NCBI RefSeq assembly: GCF_001544915.2
Contig: NZ_FCOE02000003.1
Span: 406,365 to 470,364, forward strand
From: Caballeronia pedi
Lineage (GTDB): Bacteria > Pseudomonadota > Gammaproteobacteria > Burkholderiales > Burkholderiaceae
Direction of reading: 5' to 3'
Length of the DNA stretch: 64,000 bases
Made by a program: the position numbers and the translations under genes. The notes under the pieces are model-generated. The model did no database searches. It worked only from the letters and a program-made list of their open reading frames with translations, and was not told the DNA's origin. Position 1 is the first letter of the stretch, and each line of letters opens with the position of its first letter. This document shows positions 26,602 through 35,348 of this stretch, one piece after another.

Positions 26602-27354
26602 ATGAAATCCCGTTGCTTTCAACGCGCGCGTGAAGCCGGTTTCCGCGCATTCGGTTTTGGTTCTCCCTTCGAAGCGCCCGAGTGGGCTGAACGCTTCGCC
26701 TTCGAACGCTGGGGCATGATCGGACGGCACCGCCATGGCGGCGGCGGCCGCTTCGGCAGCGGTCCCGGCGGCATGGGTGGAATGGGTGGAATGGGCGGCA
26801 TGGGCGGTGGATTCGGCGGCGAAGACGGCATGCCGCGCGGCCGCAAGTTTTCCTCCGACGACCTGCAACTGCTGCTGCTCGCGCTGCTTGCCGAAGCACC
26901 GCGCCACGGCTACGAACTCATCAAGGCGCTGGAAGACCGCTCGAACGGCTTCTACGCGCCGAGCCCCGGCATGGTCTACCCGGCGCTCACGTATCTCGAA
27001 GAACTGGGCCATACGACCGTCGAACTGGAAGGCAATCGCAAGCGTTATGCGCTCTCCGATGCGGGCCGCGACTACCTCGCATCGAACCGCGAGCGTGTGG
27101 ACATCATGCTCGCGAAACTCACGCACTTCGCGCGCAAGATGGATCTGGTGAGGCGCGCATACATGGGCGAGGAAGTCGATGACGCATCGGCCGACAGCGG
27201 CTGGGCGCCCGAACTGATCGCCGCGCGCCGCGCGCTGAAGAAAGCGCTGCTCTTGCGCACCGATGCGCCGCAGGACGAACAACGCCGCATCGCCGCGATC
27301 CTTGCCCGCGCGACGGCGGAAATCGAACAGAACCCCGCGCCGAAGCAGGCGTAA
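26602..27354 (+). CDS. PadR family transcriptional regulator (YqjI-like)
   Basis: A 250-residue repressor. The N-terminal ~75 residues are unusual: arginine/phenylalanine-rich, then a GRHRHGGGG patch and repeated GGMGGMGGMGG, reminiscent of the metal-binding N-terminal extension of YqjI. The PadR winged helix spans about residues 85-165 (LLALLAEAPRHGYELIKALE, SPGMVYPALTYLEELG, YALSDAGRDYL), followed by a helical dimerisation region. The start ATG 26602 has GGAG eight bases upstream; the frame is open far upstream but antisense to the neighbouring gene. It lies 16 nt before the siderophore-interacting reductase, its likely target. Confidence 0.92.
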   Translation: MKSRCFQRAREAGFRAFGFGSPFEAPEWAERFAFERWGMIGRHRHGGGGRFGSGPGGMGGMGGMGGMGGGFGGEDGMPRGRKFSSDDLQLLLLALLAEAPRHGYELIKALEDRSNGFYAPSPGMVYPALTYLEELGHTTVELEGNRKRYALSDAGRDYLASNRERVDIMLAKLTHFARKMDLVRRAYMGEEVDDASADSGWAPELIAARRALKKALLLRTDAPQDEQRRIAAILARATAEIEQNPAPKQA

Positions 27355-27370
27355 GAAGGAGCCACACACG

Positions 27371-28201
27371 ATGACCGAATCCATTCTGCAAGACCGGCCC
27401 GATCTCGAAGTCACGCGCGTGCGCCACGCGCTCAGGTTCCGCCTGCTGCAGGTCACGCGCGTGCAGGCGCTCAATCCCCATCTCGTGCGCGTGAGCTTCA
27501 CGGGCGACGATCTCGCGGACTTCGTCAGCGCCTCGTTCGACGACCACGTGAAGCTGTTTTTCCCGCAGCCCGGCGAGACGATGCCCGCGCTTCCGCAAGC
27601 GGGCCCCAATGGTCCCGAGTTCGATCCTTCGAAGCCGCGTCCGATCGCGCGCGATTTCACGCCACGTCGTTTCGACACGGAGAAACGCGAACTCGATATC
27701 GAATTCGCGCTGCATGAAGCCGGTCCCGCGACAGCCTGGGCCGTGCAAGCCGCGCCGGGCCAGTATCTCGGCATTGGCGGACCGCGTGGTTCCTTCGTGA
27801 TACCGACGCAATTCGACTGGCATCTGATGATCGGCGATGAAACCGCACTGCCCGCCATCGCGCGTCGTCTCGAAGAGTTGCCCGAAGGCACGCGCGTCGC
27901 GACGCTGATCGAAGTGGCCGATCAATCTGCACGCATCGAATTCGACACGCGCGCCGATCTCTACGCGCAATGGCGTTATCGCAATGAAAGCGAACATCCC
28001 GGCGGCGAGCTTCTGCTTGCGCTGCGCGAAACCTTTCTGCCCGATGGCGAAGGCTATGTGTGGGCAGCAGGCGAAGCCACGCTCATGCGCGCCGTGCGCA
28101 AGCTGCTCTGCGAGGAACGCGGCATCGACAAGCGCCGCATTCGCGCATCGGCGTACTGGAAGCGCGGCGAGCAAGGCGTGCACGAAACGATCGACGGTTG
28201 A
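27371..28201 (+). CDS. Siderophore-interacting protein / NADPH-dependent ferric-chelate reductase (YqjH type)
   Basis: A 276-residue flavoprotein of the SIP family. The FAD-binding beta barrel has HLVRVSFTGDDLADF, then RPIARDFTPRRFD with the RxYTxR-like motif (here ARDFTPRRF). The NAD(P)-binding half has LMIGDETALPAIARRLEEL and YVWAAGEATLMRAVRKLL, with RASAYWKRGEQG at the C-terminus. These enzymes reduce ferric siderophores to release iron. AAGGAG lies upstream of ATG 27371. It is in an operon with the PadR/YqjI-like gene, the same pairing as yqjI-yqjH, although here the two genes are co-directional. Confidence 0.93.
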   Translation: MTESILQDRPDLEVTRVRHALRFRLLQVTRVQALNPHLVRVSFTGDDLADFVSASFDDHVKLFFPQPGETMPALPQAGPNGPEFDPSKPRPIARDFTPRRFDTEKRELDIEFALHEAGPATAWAVQAAPGQYLGIGGPRGSFVIPTQFDWHLMIGDETALPAIARRLEELPEGTRVATLIEVADQSARIEFDTRADLYAQWRYRNESEHPGGELLLALRETFLPDGEGYVWAAGEATLMRAVRKLLCEERGIDKRRIRASAYWKRGEQGVHETIDG

Positions 28202-28281
28202 TCGCACGTTGAGCGACGCAGGCATCATGGAAAGCCGCGATAATCGAGGGCATCCAACGCTCATCGAACGGCAGTGCGACC

Positions 28282-30039
28282 ATGACCGACACATTCAAGA
28301 AGAAGCCCGGCGACGAACCCGCGCAACCGGGCGGCCTGCGCAAATCGCTGACGAGCTACGGAGACAGCGGCTTTTCGCTATTTCTGCGCAAGGCGTTCAT
28401 CAAAGGCGCGGGTTATACCGACAGCGCGCTCGATCGCCCGGTGATCGGCATCGTCAATACAGGCAGCGCGTATAACCCGTGTCACGGCAATGCGCCGCAA
28501 CTCATCGACGCGGTGAAACGTGGCGTGATGCTCGCGGGCGGCTTGCCGATGGACTTTCCGACGATATCCATCGCCGAATCGTTCTCGCAACCGACGAGCA
28601 TGTATCTGCGTAATCTGATGTCGATCGACACGGAAGAGATGATCCGCGCGCAACCGATGGATGCGGTCGTGCTGATCGGCGGATGCGACAAGACCGTGCC
28701 CGCGCAACTGATGGGCGCGGCATCGGCGGGCATTCCCGCGATTCAGCTCATTACCGGTTCGATGCTCACGGGCGCGCATCGCGGCGAACGCGTGGGCGCA
28801 TGCACCGATTGCCGGCGCTACTGGGGGCGTTTTCGCGCGCAGGAGATCGACGAAGCGGAGGTCGCGGCGGTCAACGACCGGCTCGTCGCGAGCGTGGGCA
28901 CGTGCTCCGTGATGGGCACGGCAAGCACGATGGCCTGCATTGCGGAAGCGCTCGGCATGACGGTGCCGGGCGGCGCGTCGCCGCCGGCGGTGACGTCGGA
29001 CCGCATGCGCATCGCGGAACTGACCGGCACGCAAGCCGTGCGGATGGCGCACGATAACCTCACCATCGACAGGATTCTCACCGCCGAAGCATTCGAAAAC
29101 GCGATGCGTGTGCTGCTCGCGATCGGCGGCTCGACCAACGGCATCGTGCATCTCACCGCGATTGCCGGCCGCATGGGCTACGACGTCGATCTGAAGGCGC
29201 TCGATCGCATGGGACGCGAGACGCCTGTGCTCGTCGACCTGAAGCCGTCAGGCTCGCATTACATGGAGGACTTCCACAGAGCCGGCGGCATGGCGACGCT
29301 CCTGCGCGAACTGAAGCCGCTTCTGAACCTCGACGCGCTGACCGTGACGGGCCGCACGCTCGGCGAAGAGATCGAAGCCGCGGGTCCGGCATTCGAGCAG
29401 GACGTCGTGCGTGCGTTCGACCAGCCGATCTATCCGCAAGGCGGCATCGCGGTGCTCGAAGGCAATCTCGCCCCGGGTGGCGCGATCATCAAGCAGTCGG
29501 CCGCCGATGCGAAGCTGATGGAGCACGAAGGTCGCGCAGTCGTGTTCGAGAGCGGCGCGGATCTCGCGGCGCGCATCGATGCCGACGATCTCGACGTCAC
29601 GCCCGACGATATTCTCGTGCTGAAGAACATCGGCCCGAAGGGTGCGCCGGGCATGCCCGAAGCGGGCTATATCCCGATTCCGCGCAAGCTCGCCATCGCG
29701 GGCGTGAAGGACATCGTACGCATTTCCGACGGACGCATGAGCGGCACCGCGTTCGGCACGATCGTCCTGCACGTGACGCCGGAATCGGCGGTCGGCGGGC
29801 CGCTCGCGCACGTTCGAAGCGGCGACCGTATCCGCCTGAGCGTGTCGAAGCGCGAGATCAGTCTGCTCATCAGCGATGAAGAGCTCGCCTCGCGCGTGCA
29901 GGCATCGCCGGTCACGCCGCCGAGCGCGCAGCGCGGTTATCGCAAGCTGTTTTACGACACCGTGACGCAGGCGGACAAGGGCGTCGATTTCGATTTTCTG
30001 CGCGCTACGGAGAAACGAGGCGTGACGCCGCGCAAGTGA
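28282..30039 (+). CDS. IlvD/Edd family dehydratase (dihydroxy-acid or sugar-acid dehydratase)
   Basis: A 585-residue iron-sulfur dehydratase. The cluster cysteines are at NPCHGN (C67), GGCDKT (C135) and GTCSVMGTAST (C208). The C-terminal swivel domain has ISDGRMSGTAFGTIVLHVTPE. The insert VGACTDCRRYWGRFRAQEID is typical of aldonate dehydratases (L-arabinonate, D-xylonate, gluconate type) rather than the classical branched-chain enzyme, so a sugar-acid substrate is favoured. It stands alone, convergent with the lyase gene 4 nt away, and no sugar transporter is adjacent. Confidence 0.9.
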   Translation: MTDTFKKKPGDEPAQPGGLRKSLTSYGDSGFSLFLRKAFIKGAGYTDSALDRPVIGIVNTGSAYNPCHGNAPQLIDAVKRGVMLAGGLPMDFPTISIAESFSQPTSMYLRNLMSIDTEEMIRAQPMDAVVLIGGCDKTVPAQLMGAASAGIPAIQLITGSMLTGAHRGERVGACTDCRRYWGRFRAQEIDEAEVAAVNDRLVASVGTCSVMGTASTMACIAEALGMTVPGGASPPAVTSDRMRIAELTGTQAVRMAHDNLTIDRILTAEAFENAMRVLLAIGGSTNGIVHLTAIAGRMGYDVDLKALDRMGRETPVLVDLKPSGSHYMEDFHRAGGMATLLRELKPLLNLDALTVTGRTLGEEIEAAGPAFEQDVVRAFDQPIYPQGGIAVLEGNLAPGGAIIKQSAADAKLMEHEGRAVVFESGADLAARIDADDLDVTPDDILVLKNIGPKGAPGMPEAGYIPIPRKLAIAGVKDIVRISDGRMSGTAFGTIVLHVTPESAVGGPLAHVRSGDRIRLSVSKREISLLISDEELASRVQASPVTPPSAQRGYRKLFYDTVTQADKGVDFDFLRATEKRGVTPRK

Positions 30040-30043
30040 ATGG

Positions 30044-30913
30044 CTATTTCGCGAAACGCTTTTCGACATCGACCGCCTTGTCGAGTCCGACGAATCGGTT
30101 GTACTCGTCGAACGGCGTCAGACGATCGGCTATAGCATCCGTCGAGCCTTCGCGCATGAACACGGCAAGCATGTCCTTTACCGCCTTGTGCATCGCGAGC
30201 ATCGGCTCGATGGGACTCAAGGTGTAGTCGAAGCCGATTTCATACGCATCTTTCATCGACACGTACGGACTCTTGCCCGTGCGCGCTTGATTGAACAGAA
30301 TCGGCTTGCCGAGCGGCTTGAGGCGCCGCGTCAGCTCGCGCATGTGTTCGAGGCTCTCGGGGGCATCGGCATAGAGCCCGTCCGCGCCCGCATGCGCGTA
30401 CGCTTCGAGCCGCTCGATGGCGTCGTCGATACCTGTCACGGCAATCGCATCGGTGCGCGCCACGATGAAGAAATCCGGATCGCGGCGCGCGTCGATCATC
30501 GCGCGTAATTTCAGCACCATCTCTTCCTTCGATACGAGTTGCTTGCCCGCATAGTGGCCGCATTTTTTCGGCAACGCCTGATCTTCCAGATGCAACACGG
30601 ACGCGCCCGCCTCTTCCCAGAGACGCATCGTGCGCTGCACGTCGAGAATGCCGCCGTAACCCGTATCGGCATCCGCGAAGATCGGCACCGATGTCACGCG
30701 GCAGATGCGCCGGATGTGCTCGAACATTTCCGTCTGCGACAGCACGCCGACGTCGGGCTGCCCCGCGACGACACCCGACGCGACGAAGCCCGACACATAA
30801 ATGGACTTCGCACCGGCCTGTTCCGCGAGCATTGCGGTAATGGCGTCGTGCGCGCCCATGCAGACGAAGGGGCCTTCCTTGAACAACTCGCGAAAGCGTG
30901 CGGAACGGGTCAA
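30044..30913 (-). CDS. Isocitrate lyase/PEP mutase family carbon-carbon lyase
   Basis: A 289-residue TIM-barrel enzyme with DADTGYG (81-87, Mg binding) and the catalytic K[KR]CGH motif as KKCGH (116-120). This places it with methylisocitrate lyase, 2,3-dimethylmalate lyase and oxaloacetate decarboxylase-type members. I use TTG 30913 as start: GGAG lies 7 nt upstream and the length then matches the family. Upstream ATGs would place the start inside leuD. It is the last gene of the operon after the LeuC/LeuD-like pair, suggesting it cleaves the hydroxy-diacid they produce into pyruvate plus a short acid. Confidence 0.88.
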   Translation of the reverse strand: MTRSARFRELFKEGPFVCMGAHDAITAMLAEQAGAKSIYVSGFVASGVVAGQPDVGVLSQTEMFEHIRRICRVTSVPIFADADTGYGGILDVQRTMRLWEEAGASVLHLEDQALPKKCGHYAGKQLVSKEEMVLKLRAMIDARRDPDFFIVARTDAIAVTGIDDAIERLEAYAHAGADGLYADAPESLEHMRELTRRLKPLGKPILFNQARTGKSPYVSMKDAYEIGFDYTLSPIEPMLAMHKAVKDMLAVFMREGSTDAIADRLTPFDEYNRFVGLDKAVDVEKRFAK

Positions 30914-30929
30914 GATGAGTCTCCGGAAG

Positions 30930-31547
30930 TCAGGCAAGGTAAGCCCAGCCGCGCGCCTTTTGGTCATCGGCGCGAAAGCGATTGATCTGTTCTGCGAAGC
31001 GTCGTGTCTGGTCGATTTCGTCGAGTCCTTCGAGCAGCGCATCGCGTTGCGCTGCGTCGAATTCGAAGCGAATCGCTTCCAGTCCCGGCGCGCGTATTTC
31101 GAGCGCGCGCAGATCGACATCGACATGCGCGCCATCGCCTGAAGCTGCCGCGATGCGCTCGATCGCGTTCGCATCGAGTTGCGCCGGTAGCAAGCCGTTC
31201 TGCAGACAGTTGTTGAAGAAGATGTCGCCGAACGACGGCGCGATCACGCAGCGAATGCCCGCTTCCTCGAGCGCCCATACCGCCATCTCGCGCGAGCTGC
31301 CGCAGCCGAAATTCTTGCCGCCGAGGATCGTGCATGCATCGACGAACGCAGGCTGATTCAGCACGAAGTCTTCACGCAGGCCGCTTGATGGTCCATCGCC
31401 GCGGTAGCGCAATGTTTCCAGCAGATAAGGCCCGAGCTGCCCGCGCTTCAGTTGCGAAATGCGTTCGATACGAATGATGAGGTCCGTATCGATGTTGTCG
31501 CGCAAGAGCGGCGCGGCCGGGCCCGTGATCGTCGTGACAGCTTTCAT
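30930..31547 (-). CDS. leuD: LeuD-type hydro-lyase small subunit (3-isopropylmalate dehydratase family)
   Basis: A 205-residue swivel-domain subunit. It has DNIDTDLIIR in place of the usual NVDTDxIIP, then GGKNFGCGSSREMAVWAL, the IAPSFGDIFFNNCLQNGLLPA segment and a C-terminal helical tail. The substrate loop after DTD (IRIERISQLKRG) differs from the loop normally seen in leucine-pathway LeuD. With a C-C lyase next door, a different diacid substrate (such as citraconate or dimethylmaleate) is more likely than isopropylmalate. It overlaps the large-subunit gene by four bases (ATGA). Confidence 0.86.
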   Translation of the reverse strand: MKAVTTITGPAAPLLRDNIDTDLIIRIERISQLKRGQLGPYLLETLRYRGDGPSSGLREDFVLNQPAFVDACTILGGKNFGCGSSREMAVWALEEAGIRCVIAPSFGDIFFNNCLQNGLLPAQLDANAIERIAAASGDGAHVDVDLRALEIRAPGLEAIRFEFDAAQRDALLEGLDEIDQTRRFAEQINRFRADDQKARGWAYLA

Positions 31548-32950
31548 CGCGATGCTCCTGCCTGCGGCGCGGCGATATGCCCAGCGAGCGCGCTGGCGGC
31601 GGCAACCGCGGGACTCGCGAGATGCGTGCGCGCGCCCGGCCCTTGTCTGCCGATGAAATTGCGATTCGACGTCGAGACGCAACGCTCTCCACGCCCGACG
31701 ACATCGCCATTCGCGCCGACGCACATCGAGCAGCCCGGCTCGCGCCATTCGAAGCCTGCCGCACGAAATATCTCGTCGAGCCCTTCATCATGGGCCTGAC
31801 GCGCGATCGTGAGTGAACCCGGCACGACCCAAGCCTTCACATGGCGCGCGACATGCTGTCCATCGACGACGCGCGCCGCCGCGCGCAAATCCTCGATGCG
31901 GCTATTCGTGCACGAGCCGATGAACACGCGGTCCACGGCAAGCTCATCGAGATGCTGTCCCGCGCGCACGCCCATGTAATCGATCGCGTTCTGCGCCGCC
32001 TGGCGACGCGATTCATCCGTGAGCGTCGCCGGATCGGGAACCGCGTCGTCGAGTGCGATCACATGTTCGGGACTCGTGCCCCACGTCACTTGCACGCGAA
32101 TCGCCGAGGCATCGATGGTCACCTCGCGGTCAAAGTGTGCGCCTTCATCCGTTGCGAGCGCTTTCCAGTCAGCGAGTACGGCGTCGAACCGCGCGCCTTG
32201 CGGTGCGTATGGTTTATCGCGCAGATAGGCGAACGTTGTCTCATCGGGTGCGATGAGTCCGAACTTCGCGCCCAGTTCGATGCTCAGGTTGCACAACGTG
32301 AGGCGCCCTTCCATCGACAAGGCTTCGATCGCTTCGCCCGCGTACTCGACAGCATGCCCCGTTCCGCCCGCCGCGCCGATCTTGCCGATCACATACAGAA
32401 TCATGTCCTTGGCGCTGACGCCTTCGCGCACGCGGCCGTCGAAGCGCACGCGCATCGTCTTCGGCCGCTTCTGGCGAATGGTTTGCGTTGCGAGCACATG
32501 CACGACTTCCGTCGAACCGATGCCAAATGCGAGCGCGCCCATCGCGCCGTGCGTGCAGGTGTGACTGTCCGCGCAGACGATCGACGTGCCCGGCAGCGAA
32601 AGCCCGAGCTCCGGCCCGATCACATGCACGATGCCTTGCTGTCCGTCGCTGCCGATATCGAAGATGGGAATCGCGTGATGCGCCATCTGATCGCGCATCG
32701 CATCGACCATATCGGTGGCCCATTCGGCATCGCCTGCGCGGCGGCCCGGCTTCGTCGAGATGACATGATCGAGCGTCGCGAAGGTAAGCGCGGGGCTGTC
32801 CACGCTCAGGTTACGCTGCTCCAGCACGCGCACGGCTTCCACGCCCGTCAGCTCGTGCATCAGATGGCGATCCACTTGCAGCAGATCGATTCCGCCCGCG
32901 AGATGCGCGATCGTGTGGCTGTCCCACAGCTTGTCGAAAAGCGTTTTCAT
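31544..32950 (-). CDS. leuC: LeuC-type hydro-lyase large subunit (3-isopropylmalate dehydratase family)
   Basis: A 468-residue aconitase-superfamily subunit. The three [4Fe-4S] ligands are visible in FIGSCTNSR (C347) and PGCSMCVG (C407, C410). Other family segments are SIVCADSHTCTHGAMGALAF, EYAGEAIEALSMEGRLTLCN and NRNFIGRQG. It forms the heterodimer with the small subunit encoded immediately downstream. It lies 2 nt after an ABC permease gene, which ties it to the transporter operon. The standard name is 3-isopropylmalate dehydratase large subunit, but the context argues for a catabolic role. Confidence 0.88.
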   Translation of the reverse strand: MKTLFDKLWDSHTIAHLAGGIDLLQVDRHLMHELTGVEAVRVLEQRNLSVDSPALTFATLDHVISTKPGRRAGDAEWATDMVDAMRDQMAHHAIPIFDIGSDGQQGIVHVIGPELGLSLPGTSIVCADSHTCTHGAMGALAFGIGSTEVVHVLATQTIRQKRPKTMRVRFDGRVREGVSAKDMILYVIGKIGAAGGTGHAVEYAGEAIEALSMEGRLTLCNLSIELGAKFGLIAPDETTFAYLRDKPYAPQGARFDAVLADWKALATDEGAHFDREVTIDASAIRVQVTWGTSPEHVIALDDAVPDPATLTDESRRQAAQNAIDYMGVRAGQHLDELAVDRVFIGSCTNSRIEDLRAAARVVDGQHVARHVKAWVVPGSLTIARQAHDEGLDEIFRAAGFEWREPGCSMCVGANGDVVGRGERCVSTSNRNFIGRQGPGARTHLASPAVAAASALAGHIAAPQAGASR

Positions 32951-32952
32951 GA

Positions 32953-33729
32953 TCAGTCGCTATGCGTGAGATGACGTTGCCAGGCAAGGAACAGCATGTT
33001 GACGAGCGTGGCGAAGACGAAGAGCATCAGCGCGAGCGCCATGATCGTGCTGGTTTCGTTGCGGTTCATCGCGATCATCAGCATTCTTCCGATGCCGCTC
33101 TGCGATGCGAACATTTCGCCGATCAGCGTGCCGAGCAGCGTCAGCGAAAAGCCGATACGCAAACCCGACACCACTTCCGGCACGCATGCCGGAAAAAGCA
33201 CATGGCGTGCGAAATCGCCCGGACTCATGCGGTACGTCTTCGCCGCGCGCGCGTAGATCGGCGGCATGTTGCGCACCGCGTTCATCGTGAAGAGCGTGAT
33301 CGGCACGATGCCATGCATCACGCCGAAGACGATCTTCGCCCATAACCCGAGACCGCATGCGAGCAGCACGACCGGATAGAGCGTGACCTTCGGGATCGAA
33401 TAGAAGCCCATCATCAGCGGCTCCATGACTTCGCCGGCCATGCGGCGCGCGCCGAGCAGCAGGCCGAGGCAGACGCCCGCGACCGCCGATATCGCGAACG
33501 CCGAGGCGAACGCAAGCGAGGTCACGTACAGGCTCGCAGGAAAATCAGCATCACTGACGATATGCATCGCGCGCTGCACGGTATGCGCGGGCGTGGTCAG
33601 CACATCCGGGCCGAGCGCTTCGCTCAGAATCTGCCACAGCGCGACGAGCACGACGATCAGCACGAGCGCATCGGTCCAGCGTTGCGCATGTCGCGTTCTC
33701 GTGCCGTGCGTGATGACGACAGTACTCAT
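32953..33729 (-). CDS. ABC transporter permease (TauC/SsuC, NitT/TauT family)
   Basis: A 258-residue inner-membrane permease with about six hydrophobic helices (LVLIVVLVALWQILSEAL near 22-40, ISAVAGVCLGLLLG, LYPVVLLACGLGLW). The EAA-type cytoplasmic loop lies around AKTYRMSPGDFARHVLFPAC with the family's GxxxxxxP spacing. It is the second permease of the transporter and overlaps the first by four bases. The heterodimeric permease pair is a variant of the usual homodimeric SsuC/TauC arrangement. Confidence 0.9.
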   Translation of the reverse strand: MSTVVITHGTRTRHAQRWTDALVLIVVLVALWQILSEALGPDVLTTPAHTVQRAMHIVSDADFPASLYVTSLAFASAFAISAVAGVCLGLLLGARRMAGEVMEPLMMGFYSIPKVTLYPVVLLACGLGLWAKIVFGVMHGIVPITLFTMNAVRNMPPIYARAAKTYRMSPGDFARHVLFPACVPEVVSGLRIGFSLTLLGTLIGEMFASQSGIGRMLMIAMNRNETSTIMALALMLFVFATLVNMLFLAWQRHLTHSD

Positions 33730-34484
33730 GCCGCCTCCCTTCTGATGCGCCGGTACAGGCGCTTTTCAGCCTGGCGCAGCAAGCCGTTGATGGTCGTGAC
33801 GAAGACGAGCATCAGCAGCATGAGGCCGTACATCGTCGGATTGTCGAATGCGTTGTAGGCGAATGCGATCTGATAGCCGAAGCCGGAGCCCGACAATACG
33901 AACTCGCCCGCGACGACCGCGATGAACGCGTACACCACCGTCAGCTTGATTCCGGTGAACACGAACGGCAGGCTCGAAGGCAGCGTGATCAGACGAATTT
34001 CATCGAGCGTGCTCAGCCGGCATACGCGCGCGGTGCGCAAGAGCACACGGGGCACGCGCTCCAACCCGTTGAGCGTGTTCACCGCCATCGCTACGACGGC
34101 GAACAGAAAGCCGATGCCGACGAGCGGCCAGCGGTTCAGCCCGAAGATCACGATGAGAATCGGATACAGCACGAACACCGGCACCGCGTAATACGAAAGC
34201 AGCAAGGGATCGAGCACCCGGCGCAGGCGCGGCAAACGGAACAGCAGCACGCCGCCGAAGAAGCCGACGACCACGGCCAGCGCCACGGCCGCCAGCGCGC
34301 TGCCGAGCGTCTGCGCGATATCGATGGTGTATTGCCCTGACGTGATGATGTCCCACGCACTGACCGCCATGCGCGAAGGCGGAATGAACGAGACGGGATT
34401 GATCCACGCGAGACGCGTCGCGATTTCCAGCAGCGCGATGAATGCGACGACGAGCCCGATGCGCCAGCGCGCGGCCTCGTTCAC
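33726..34484 (-). CDS. ABC transporter permease (TauC/SsuC, NitT/TauT family)
   Basis: A 252-residue permease. I start it at GTG 34484, which overlaps the ATPase stop as GTGA and has GGAG about 7 nt upstream; the longer frame would run into the ATPase gene. It has six predicted helices (IGLVVAFIALLEIATRLAW, VALAVVVGFFGGVLLF, VGIGFLFAVVAMAVN, TVVYAFIAVVAGEFVL). The EAA loop reads TARVCRLSTLDEIRLITLPS. It pairs with the following permease gene. Confidence 0.9.
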   Translation of the reverse strand: MNEAARWRIGLVVAFIALLEIATRLAWINPVSFIPPSRMAVSAWDIITSGQYTIDIAQTLGSALAAVALAVVVGFFGGVLLFRLPRLRRVLDPLLLSYYAVPVFVLYPILIVIFGLNRWPLVGIGFLFAVVAMAVNTLNGLERVPRVLLRTARVCRLSTLDEIRLITLPSSLPFVFTGIKLTVVYAFIAVVAGEFVLSGSGFGYQIAFAYNAFDNPTMYGLMLLMLVFVTTINGLLRQAEKRLYRRIRREAA

Positions 34485-35341
34485 GGCCTGCTCCCGAGCG
34501 CTTTCAACGCTTCGTCGCGCAACAGGCCCCACACTTGCGCGGTGAGTTCACCGAAGCGCGGATCGAGTGCGATCTTGCTGTCGCGCAGGCGCGTCCACCC
34601 AGTTTCGATGGTCGCGATGAAGCGGCCCGGACACGCCGACATCACGCCGATGCGATCCGACAGCAGCACCGCTTCATCGATCGAATGCGTGATGAGCATG
34701 ACGGTCGCGCCGGTATCGCGCCACAGCTTCAGCATTTCGTCGCCCATCAGCAGACGCGTTTGCTGATCGAGCGCGCCGAACGGTTCGTCGAGCAGCATCA
34801 GGCGCGGACGCACGCACATCGCGCGCGCGATGCAGACGCGCTGTCGCATGCCGCCCGATAATTGCGCCGGATACGCGCGCGCAAACGACTTCAGGCCCAT
34901 GAACGACAACGCATGATCGACACGCTCGCGCACTTCGTTCTCCGCCACGCCCGCGCGGCGCGCGGCAAATGCGGCGTTGTCGAATACGTTGAGCCACGGA
35001 AAGCTCGCGTCTTCCTGAAACACGACCGCGACGCCATCCGGCACTTCACGTCCCACGGGGTTGCCTTCGAACTCGACCGTGCCGCCGCTTGCGGGATTCA
35101 GGCCGGCGAGCACATCGAGCAAGGTCGATTTGCCGCAACCCGATGGCCCGACGACCGAGAAGAACTCGCCCGCGCGCAATTCGAGGCTCACGGGACCGAG
35201 CGCGTGAAACGGCGGCTTGCCCGCAGCGCCGGGATAGATGCGCGTGACATCGGTGAGACGCGCCTGAACGCGCTCGGCGTCCTGTGAAGCAGGATCGCGC
35301 GATACGACCGATATCTTCGTGCGACGTGACAACACGCTCAT
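34481..35341 (-). CDS. ABC transporter ATP-binding protein (TauB/SsuB, NitT/TauT family)
   Basis: A 286-residue ATPase. Walker A GPSGCGKST lies near residues 64-72, the Q-loop is FQEDASFPWLNVFDN, the signature is LSGGMRQRVCIARA, Walker B is LMLLDEPFGALD and the switch histidine is in LITHSIDEAV. The N-terminal 25 residues are extra and polar. It energises uptake through the two downstream permeases, and lies 7 nt after the binding-protein gene. Confidence 0.95.
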   Translation of the reverse strand: MSVLSRRTKISVVSRDPASQDAERVQARLTDVTRIYPGAAGKPPFHALGPVSLELRAGEFFSVVGPSGCGKSTLLDVLAGLNPASGGTVEFEGNPVGREVPDGVAVVFQEDASFPWLNVFDNAAFAARRAGVAENEVRERVDHALSFMGLKSFARAYPAQLSGGMRQRVCIARAMCVRPRLMLLDEPFGALDQQTRLLMGDEMLKLWRDTGATVMLITHSIDEAVLLSDRIGVMSACPGRFIATIETGWTRLRDSKIALDPRFGELTAQVWGLLRDEALKALGSRP

Positions 35342-35348
35342 CGCAGCC

